From Girardinichthys multiradiatus (lineage: Eukaryota > Chordata > Actinopteri > Cyprinodontiformes > Goodeidae): a stretch of DNA of 64,000 nucleotides. Under the pieces are notes generated by a model that did not search any database, was not told where the DNA came from, and saw only the letters and a program-made list of their open reading frames with translations. Below, piece after piece: positions 56,761 through 64,000 of this stretch. Position 1 is the first letter of the stretch; each line of letters starts with the position of its first letter. The stretch covers positions 8,147,390 to 8,211,389 of the forward strand of contig NC_061816.1 of NCBI RefSeq assembly GCF_021462225.1, given 5' to 3'. A program made the position numbers and the translations under genes.

Positions 56761-59094
56761 AATGATTGCTGGACTTTCTCCTTCAAGATTATCTCTGATA
56801 GAGCAAGAGTCATGGCTCCATCTTCTATAGAAAACTACCAGGACCATAGCTGGAGTAAAAGTGAGGCCCGCAGGGCTTCACATGTTCTGGATTCATTTAT
56901 GATCTCCTGGTTGAGCCATACTATGCAACATAAAAGCAAAAACAATAAATCTTTAGAGAGAACAATGACTTTGTATAATGTATAATTGACCCTCATCAGA
57001 TATAAGGTAGAGACTGACATTCCTCCTGAGAGCAGACACATCATTGACCTTTCAGGGGTTACCCAGGTTTCCGTTCAGTTGTGGCTGCATCTCGTGTCGT
57101 GTTGATTTGCAGGTAATCATCTCCATGCTCTGCTGCATTCTGAGAGACGGGTCGAACACTTTTTCTCACTCCAGCGTTAAGGCCACCGTGATGTAAACAC
57201 ACACTCGCCTGTGTCAAAACGGGACGCCATCCTCTCACCTGGGGATCCAATTACCTGCGATTGTAATGGAGTGGTTAGGACACACATCAGTACCCAGGAG
57301 ACAGACAGACCTGCTTCTCTTTTCCCATACACGTATATGCTTTTTGCATGCCACGCTGCATCTCATTTGTGCACTTGCTCGGAGAACCTTTGCGTCCCTG
57401 CTGACCTCGAGTGCAGATTTGTGTATTGTGTGCTTGAGGCTGACTGGTTTAAGTTTTTTAATCTTGCATGGATGCCATCAGACCTCGCATGTTCTTAGTT
57501 GATGAGAACAAGACAAATTAAAAACATTCCAGCTGCAGTGCATAAACACATTTTCTTCACACTCTCTTTCCATGACTGGCAAATGTTTGCAAAGCAGAAA
57601 ACGGTTGCAAATACTTATTTTGGAGATGAGCGTGATATTGACAAATTAGTGTGTTTACTCCCAGCTGATCTGATAGCTCCTAAGCCTGTGCTGTTTCTGG
57701 ACTGAATAGTCGATAATGAAGGGAGAATCGGTTCTAGGCCCAGCCACCCGTCTGCTGTTGGTCTAAAGCAAAGGCAAAAAATTTGACTGTTGCTAGTTTT
57801 CCTAGCATCCTCTTTGTCGGTACCCATCAGCAGAATATATGAGGGAAAAACATGAGAAGATAACAATTACTACATGTCAATAATGCAGCTTTTTATTATG
57901 TAGAAAGTAAAAGAAACATCTAAGTTAATCCCCAAAACAAATCATTTTGAAAAACTATCTTTAAGGAGTCTAGTTTCTTTTTCTTTGCTTATGTTTTGTG
58001 TGCAAAGAGTTACTAGGAGGTGTCCCAGCCTGGAGTCTGAAGAAGAAGAAGGATGCTGTAATCAGTGCTGCCTTTCCTCTAAGTCTCTTATGCAAGGTTT
58101 CCTTAAACTGTGCAGAGGGGTTCAGTGGACTGTGGTTCACCAGCATGACTGCTCGTCTTCAGACGTCCTCCAGCTCTGATGTTACACCAGTGAAGGTTGC
58201 CCTTGACCTTTTCTTTAGGTGGTTTCTTTGTTGTGCCTTGGTCTGTTTTTCTATATGCAACACAACCTGTGTTTGCGGTGCTCCTCACACCCCTTCCACC
58301 CGTGTCAGAGCTTAACGATCTCTGACTTCAAGCTGGGAGAGCCAACATGAAAGCAGGTTTACAGCTATACTATTTCAATGTAATTATCTTTCCAAATCTA
58401 TTCATGGTCATGGAGGTAAATGATGGCATTTTCCTTGTTTCTTCTCCTAAACATTGGTATCTACTGAGACCAGCTGTCTCTGGGTCATGCTTGGTACAAA
58501 TGCTGGATACAATTTTATTAATTCTACAGTCTAAGCATACCATAGGTTTCCTGTTGTGTTAGCAGCTGGAGAAGGCATTGCTTTCAAACTTCGTGGTAAA
58601 GTCAAGTCAGTACAACCAAACCACATCATTATCTCACAGAAACATGTAATTATAAACCATTTTCAGTTTTTAGACTATGTAGGTTTAATGCAGGACCTAT
58701 ATGGGTGCTAACTGATTTTCTTAAGATCCATTTGAGACCCATCTAAGAGCACACAGGGTGCTTACTCGGGTTCTATTTAGTCCGATACAGAAAGTCAATT
58801 GAGAGGCGAGGCCCATTTAGCCTACATACACATTCTGGTTAGGTTAAGGACAAATAAATGCATACAACGGCTAAATAAATGATTTTACCCCAGAGTTCAG
58901 CTGTGGAGGGTTGGAAATTATGCATCTTTTAGCCAGAAATCCTCTGTAAGTTCATTTTCTGGTTGGTTGGGAAACCAGTCCAATTCTCCGTTGTCCAGGA
59001 CATGATGGCCCCAAGTCACTTAATTTAGACAGCTTCTGTCACCCGTTTCATAAACCACCCTGAACAAAGCAATATGTACATTTTGGACACAGAT
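56761..59094. other. Non-coding stretch, no gene recognised
   Basis: Mixed composition. GC-elevated pieces at 57060-57330 and 57990-58310 contain short frames on both strands (95, 105 and 61 codons) without family features. No transposon recognised. Some of this may be single-copy or conserved DNA. Confidence 0.45.
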
Positions 59095-60078
59095 CATAGG
59101 TAATTCTTCACAAATTAACCCAAAACAATATCTGAAGCTCTGCAGGCCTCACTTGCATCAGTAACACAACATTTCAGGGGGAAAAAAAAAACATACTGAG
59201 TCAAACTTGGTGGTGGCGAGGGATGTCTTGTGGCTCCTTTGCTGCTTTACCATGAATTCTGCTAACTAGCACAAAGCTACTAGCAGAATCTCCATCCATA
59301 GGTTTAGTGAAGGTTTTGGAGTGTCCTAGTCAAAGTCTGGACTTAAATTCTGTTTTAAACGCTATGTCATGACTTCAGCTGAACGTTTCTGCTTGAAAAC
59401 CCTACAGCATAGCTGAATTAAAACAATTCTGTAAAGCAGAATGGGTCAAAGATGCATTCCCAGATACCACAAACACTTGATGGCAGTTGTTGTTGCTACG
59501 GGTGGAACAACCATTTATTAGATGTAGGGGGTAACTACTTTTTTTACATAGGGCCAAATTGGGTTGGATAGCTGGTATCCCTTTAATAAATAAAATTAAA
59601 TTTTTAGCAGCATTTTTATAAGTTCTAAAGGTCAGTCAGTCATTTTCTACCGCTTATTCCATAGTGGGTCGCGGGGAAGCTGGTGCCTATCTCCAGCAGT
59701 CTATGGGCGAGAGGCAGGGTACACCCTGGACAGGTTGCCAGTCCATCGCAGGGCAACACACAAACAACCATGCACACACTCATTCATACACCTAAGGGCA
59801 ATTTAGAGTGACCAATTAACTTAACAGGCATGTCTTTGGACTGTGGGAGGAAGCCGGAGTACCCGGTGAGAACCCACACATGCACGGGGATAACATGCAA
59901 ACTCCATGCAGAAAGACCCCCGGTCGGGAATCGAACCCAGGACCTTCTTGCTGCAAGGCAACAGTGCTACCCACTGCGCCACCGTGCAGCCCAAGTTCTA
60001 AAGGTTCTTTCTCTAATATTAAAATTGAAGTGACAAAAAAGAATTAAAACAGCAGAAATCTGTAGGGAGAAATAATTT
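59095..60078 (+). mobile_element. Tc1-like element carrying a SINE
   Basis: It belongs to the family of 19690-21357: gctctgcaggcctcacttgc, then tttgctgctttaccatgaat, then tttggagtgtcctagtcaaa, then gtctggacttaaattctg (SQSPDLN region), then gctgaattaaaacaattctg, then ttgatggcagttgttgttgc, then cagtt-like ccatttattagatgtagg. It is interrupted at 59632 and resumes at 60001 (ctttctctaatattaaaatt, then gtagggagaaata). Removing the SINE and one 13-bp target copy restores the Tc1 order. The left end and much of the catalytic region are missing. Confidence 0.75.
59633..59992 (-). mobile_element. tRNA-headed SINE with 13-bp target duplication
   Basis: A 360-bp element is bounded by the identical 13-bp repeats aagttctaaaggt at 59620-59632 and 59993-60005. 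On the minus strand it begins gggctgcacggtggcgcagt and carries a Pol III A-box-like tggcgcagtgg (59971-59981) and, about 33 bp on, a B-box ggttcgattcc (59927-59937). These are followed by a body common to fish repeats (agtttgcatgttatcccc, tcctcccacagtccaaagac). It ends with gactgactg units at 59633-59643. Perfect duplications and little divergence mark it as one of the youngest insertions here. Some libraries class this repeat differently, but box spacing and target duplication favour a SINE. Confidence 0.8.
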
Positions 60079-61394
60079 TGGACTCCACTCGATATTCTCA
60101 CAGAAAAGGAAGCACAATCGCCTAAGTGCTTAACTTTTGTTGATGATGCATCTTTTATTGATGGGATTTGAAAAGAAATGGTATTAGCCCAGCTGAAATG
60201 TTCCCATTACCAGATAAGCTGATTTACAGAAGAAGAAGAACATTTAACACCAAAGAAAACAACCACAAAAAGTAGGAATGACAAAACATATACGCCAAAT
60301 ACAAAAACAACTAAAATGTTCACAATTTATCCTAATGTGTTTACCTGAGAAGCTCAGTGTAAACAATCATTCAGGCATGGTTTTAGAGGTCATCTAAAGC
60401 TGCCTCCATGTGGTCACACAGCTCAGATCCTTCAGAGAATCTCGCTCCCACCAGTACCAGACAGAAGAACTCACACACAGCCTCCTTGACCCTCCACTGA
60501 TTATGCAGATGATGTGTTAATACATTGGGAGGGGGGTGGGCATTGGTTCTCCTTCATTTCACTAATTGCTTAGTGAACTAGATAAGACTGTAATTACAGC
60601 GTTTCTGTAAGAAAAGAGCTCTTGGTGTCAGTCTTCTTCTCTGGTGATTCCCTCACTCCTTTAGCAACCAGTTAGAAGCAGTTGTCAGTGATTTAAAAAT
60701 TTTTTTTTTATTTTTACATGTTCAGTTTATGTTAGCTTATTCCAGTCTAACTTAAAAAGATTTGATTTTAACAAAAAATCAAAGTTTCTTATCAAGTAAT
60801 CAAGTAAATTGCACATTTTATTGGATTTATTTCTGTTTTCTTGTACTGCACTAACACTTGCTGCTCTGCCAAGTCCTACTACTGCTCCGATATCTGCAAA
60901 TTAATGGGATTAGCTGTGGTGTTAGACATAAATGATGCCTCAGCTGCTATAGCAGTCTGCCTTTGCTCTTATATGTGTGCACTAGTGTCTTTGTGTAGCT
61001 TCTTTACGTTTCCTGACTATTGCTACCAGAGTAACAAGTGTGTTGATGCCTGAACGTTTTAGCTTCCCGCCACCTTAATGACACTAGTCTCTTGTAAGTT
61101 AAGGGAGAGAGCATATTTTTATTTTATTCAATGTGATTAGTGAAAAGCAACATATTTACATGAGCTTTTTAAAGTGTTTTTTTTTTCATGTTCTTCCATC
61201 AGCATCTGCATGAAATTATCTTTTCTTTTACAGCACATCAATTATTTTGTGAAATCAACAAAAGTATTTTATATTTCTTCAAGAGAACATTTGAAATACA
61301 AGTTTTGAGTTCATCAAAACTGTTTGTTTCCTTCTTAAATGAGATGAAATGAGACGATGGTAAATCTCCTGAAGGACATATCTGACTGACTTTA
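60079..61394. other. Non-coding stretch, no gene recognised
   Basis: AT-rich, with a GC-elevated piece at 60400-60500 (gaatctcgctcccaccagta). A 70-codon frame at 60841-61053 is Cys-rich but has no recognisable domain. No repeat family recognised. Confidence 0.5.
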
Positions 61395-61960
61395 GGAGCT
61401 GTCCTTGGTGCTGAAATGACAGCACTGTATTCAAAGCTGTACTATACTGTTGTATCTCAACCAGGATATCCTCAATTTCCAAATAATATGCTAAATTTAC
61501 TTTCACCTGAAAACAAGACGGTCCGGACCTTGTTTCTTTTTCAGGAGGGTCCGAACAGTTGTAGCTCAAGTCCAGGATATGACTGTATGTGTAGGGCTCT
61601 TGGAGCTCCTACTTCAGTTGCAGTCCATGTCCTTTGAATTTCCCTCAAATTATTTGATGCTTCAAAATCACCTCAAGGCTATGGGTTATCCCTGTTGCTT
61701 TTGCATCTTTTTTTAAAGGCATTTTTTTCTTCCAGTCAACTTTACATTAATATTATTGGATGGAGCTGTGCTTTGTGAGCAACCGGCTTCTTTAGCAATG
61801 ATGTTCTGTGGCTTACACTTCTTGTGGAGGGTGTCAGTGACTCTCTGCTGGAAAACTGATGATGTTCGTTTTTGGTCTTATGTAGTGTTGTCTGAAAACT
61901 GAAATATATAACATGAGTTTTATTTTTTTATTGAATTACTGAATTAAATTAATGTTCAAG
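61395..61960 (-). mobile_element. Tc1-like transposase relic (catctcaata family)
   Basis: In antisense order: aaatttactttcacctgaaa, then gggttatccctgttgctttt, then tccagtcaactttacattaa, then gtgagcaaccggcttcttta, then gatgttctgtggcttacact, then tcttgtggagggtgtcagtg. These cover the helix-turn-helix (antisense of 'KEAGCSQSAV') and part of the catalytic region of the family of 43965-44745. The minus-strand frame 61279-61569 overlaps part of it but contains many non-matching residues. Both ends are missing or decayed. Confidence 0.7.
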
Positions 61961-63324
61961 GATTTCAGCTGATTACATGTTTTACGTTTTACTGGAGTGG
62001 AACAGTTCACTACCGTTAGCAACTCCTTAAAGATCACATGGTGGCTTTCGTTCACTCTGGCTGTAATGATTTCCTGGAAGGTTTATGTTTGTGTTCTGGT
62101 TAACTGAAACTAGTAGATAAAAGGGACTTGAAGAGGCGGTTTGTGGGATAAGACAGCGGGTGACAACCCAACTGTTCAGAAGGAGCGTTTGTTGAAGGCA
62201 AGAGCAGCTTGAGACAATATTCCCGCACTTGTTTTGGAAAATCACCCCTTGTGTCAATGAAGAATCCAACTGAAGCAAGAGAAAAATACGATGTCCACTC
62301 TGGCTGACAGATGAGTATTTTTGAGTCCACGCACGCTGCGGGAGGACCCCTTATGTGGCACAGATGTAGTCACGGACCAAATGATCCGTCAGGGAAAGCT
62401 GGAAGAGTGCACTGTAGACATGCGAAATGACAAAGGTGTCTCAGACAGATGAATCAGCCCAGTTGCTGTGAAAGGAGCATGAAAGAGATGTTCGCATTCA
62501 TCCATCCATCCTCGTCAGCAGCCGGCGGGCCACCCGGCGCTCCCTGAACCTGATGCCTGACACGTTAACATACACACAGAGAGTCGTATTGTTGCAGGAG
62601 ATACGCTCCGGTGACAGGGCGCTCACTCAGTCACACACCCGTGCACTTAGCCTGGTTTTTAGCTCCATAAAGCGCCACACAGAAGCTCTTTCCCTGCAGA
62701 CGGCATCATGGGAGGAGGGGAGTTGGCCACATCTTGTTGACATTTTCATAGGCACTCGGAGTAATTTATGTAAGGTTAGTTCGCTCCCAGAGCAGCAGGC
62801 CAGAACACAGTAAAAGCAAACAGAGGGAGAAAGAGAACAAATTGCTTTTTTAAATTGCTCCGACAAGAGGTGCTTTTTTTGCTCTATTAGGACGGAGTGC
62901 AAACAATACTCCAAAGCAAGGGGGCGTGAGCTTCAGGAGTGGAACTGAATCACACCCAGACGCCAACTATTCAGTGTTTCCGTCCAACCTGTTTGACTTG
63001 CAACATTAAAACTAGGCAGTTTAACTGACTGGCCTCATGGGAGGATTTACTTGCATGGCTTCGTTTCATGAGGCTCGTCGCTGCTAATAGCTGAAAACAC
63101 TTGAACATGCTCTGCAGTTACCCTTGACCTCATGATATAAACATCATCTGTAGCTATTAATCAGCTGCTTCCAACACATACTTTTCTCTCATTACGGGAG
63201 GAATAACAGATAATGAGGAGTAGAATGTAAAGCCTAGGTGCTTCAGTGGTAATGTGTCCTGTTTGCATTTAATCCTCATTTTACTGTTATCAGAGGGGAA
63301 ATCATTTATTGTGTCTTGGGGGTT
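61961..63324. other. Non-coding stretch; GC-rich unique piece at 62500-62780
   Basis: The piece 62500-62780 is the most GC/CpG-rich in the last 10 kb (agccggcgggccacccggcg near 62521). It has no recognised repeat, and frames on both strands overlap. It is a candidate regulatory or conserved element. The rest is ordinary AT-rich DNA. Confidence 0.4.
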
Positions 63325-64000
63325 TAATTTCACTAGCCACACCATCTCTGCTTGGTCCAAAATCAAGAAACCACTTACATAGAACCTGTCTGACAACATG
63401 AAGTAGGGTAAAAGTTCTCAAAAAGCAACATGTCACAAAAATAATAGATGAAAAACAAAGTCGTTGATATTTCAGTCACAGGGTCACAAAGTAATTTCTA
63501 AGACTTTGTGACTTCAGAGAACCACATTGAGAACCAATATCCACAAATGGAGAGTGAGGAACCTTCTGAATGCATCAGCAAGCCAGAACATCTACTGACA
63601 TCATATGCCTTAGTTAAGAGCAACGTTCATAATTCAACAATAAAGACAAAATGGCCACAAACTGTCCCCATGGGACCAAAAATCCCACAAAGGCTCTTCT
63701 CACATTAGCCAAAAAAACACCCTGATGATCACCAAGATTTTCAGAAAAAAATGTGTGAACTGATGAGACAAAAGTAAAGTGTAAAACTAACACAGCATTT
63801 AAATATATATATATATTATACTATCAGACAAACATGGTGGTGGTAGGGTGATGATCTGGGACTGCTTTCCTTGCGCAAGATCTGAACGACTTGCTGTAAT
63901 TGATTCTTCTGTCGATCAGAAAGTCCTAAAGGACAATCTCTTTGCATCAGTTTGTGTGTTAAAAGAAATCAAGGTGTTGTGGCCTAGTCAAAGTCCAGTT
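63325..64000 (+). mobile_element. Tc1-like element relic, cut by the window end
   Basis: It follows the family of 19690-21357: ctagccacaccatctctgct, then aatcaagaaaccacttacat, then agaacctgtctgacaacatg, then gagaaccaatatccacaaat, then ggagagtgaggaaccttctg, then gatgatcaccaagattttca, then acatggtggtggtagggtg (GGGSVM block), then tggcctagtcaaagtccag (63981-63999). The last catalytic region and right terminus lie beyond the window. A short (AT)n run sits at 63802-63820 inside it. No open transposase frame remains. Confidence 0.75.

Noticed and set aside
1..64000. Bacterial or phage features (operons, RBS, CRISPR, terminators)
   Set aside because: Composition, repeats and lack of dense reading frames show vertebrate nuclear DNA; none of these features is present.

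Overview
The window looks like 64 kb of non-coding, AT-rich teleost fish DNA, probably from a spiny-rayed (percomorph) fish and either intergenic or inside a very long intron. Repeat content supports this. There are many decayed Tc1-like DNA transposons of several subfamilies, a tRNA-headed SINE with a 13-bp target duplication, and 5'-truncated LINE 3' ends with fish-type tails. There are also hAT-type short elements and a piggyBac element in TTAA. CpG is sparse outside a few islands. No open reading frame longer than about 210 codons occurs, and the longest ones are shadows of transposon relics or random. I found no host protein-coding exon, tRNA, rRNA, CRISPR array or bacterial-type operon, so no host CDS is reported. 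All family assignments come from recall of repeat consensus sequences, not from a database search.

Layout. 1-7.9 kb: mostly unassigned DNA with a Tc1 scrap, an internally deleted Tc1-like copy (3888-4179), a GC-richer stretch with two direct repeats (5644-5742), a LINE relic (6490-6805) and a decayed Tc1 copy interrupted by an intact-looking hAT MITE (7155-7530). 7.9-16 kb: a possible LINE scrap, a candidate regulatory stretch near 10.0-10.6 kb, an unusual minus-strand retroposon-like unit (11508-12840) with broken small membrane/coiled-coil reading frames, a common fish interspersed repeat (13029-13278) and a CpG-richer unclassified block (14480-15210). 16-26 kb: four Tc1-like relics, one with a LINE fragment inside it, and two LINE 3' ends. 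26-34 kb: mostly single-copy-looking DNA with a perfect 44-bp palindrome (27456-27499), a MITE, two Tc1 relics and a recursive-splice-like CAG|GTAAG site at 32060. 34-47 kb: a long Tc1 copy with a foreign central segment, a minus-strand Tc1 copy, a piggyBac deletion derivative that keeps its first transposase exon (38045-39569), an L2-like LINE 3' end and further Tc1/LINE scraps. 47-64 kb: a long quiet stretch, a degraded LINE ORF2 (52245-52965), a 37-bp inverted repeat, a Tc1 copy with a LINE tail inside it, a Tc1 copy carrying a SINE (59095-60078), and a Tc1 copy that runs off the end.

Nothing here forms a working pathway. The biology is a layered record of transposition: old Tc1 copies serve as landing sites for younger hAT, LINE and SINE insertions. 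A few single-copy, GC-elevated stretches could be conserved regulatory elements, but this cannot be judged from one sequence. The most unusual items are the 44-bp perfect palindrome, the minus-strand unit at 11.5-12.8 kb, the piggyBac first exon with a canonical splice donor, and the recursive-splice-like site.
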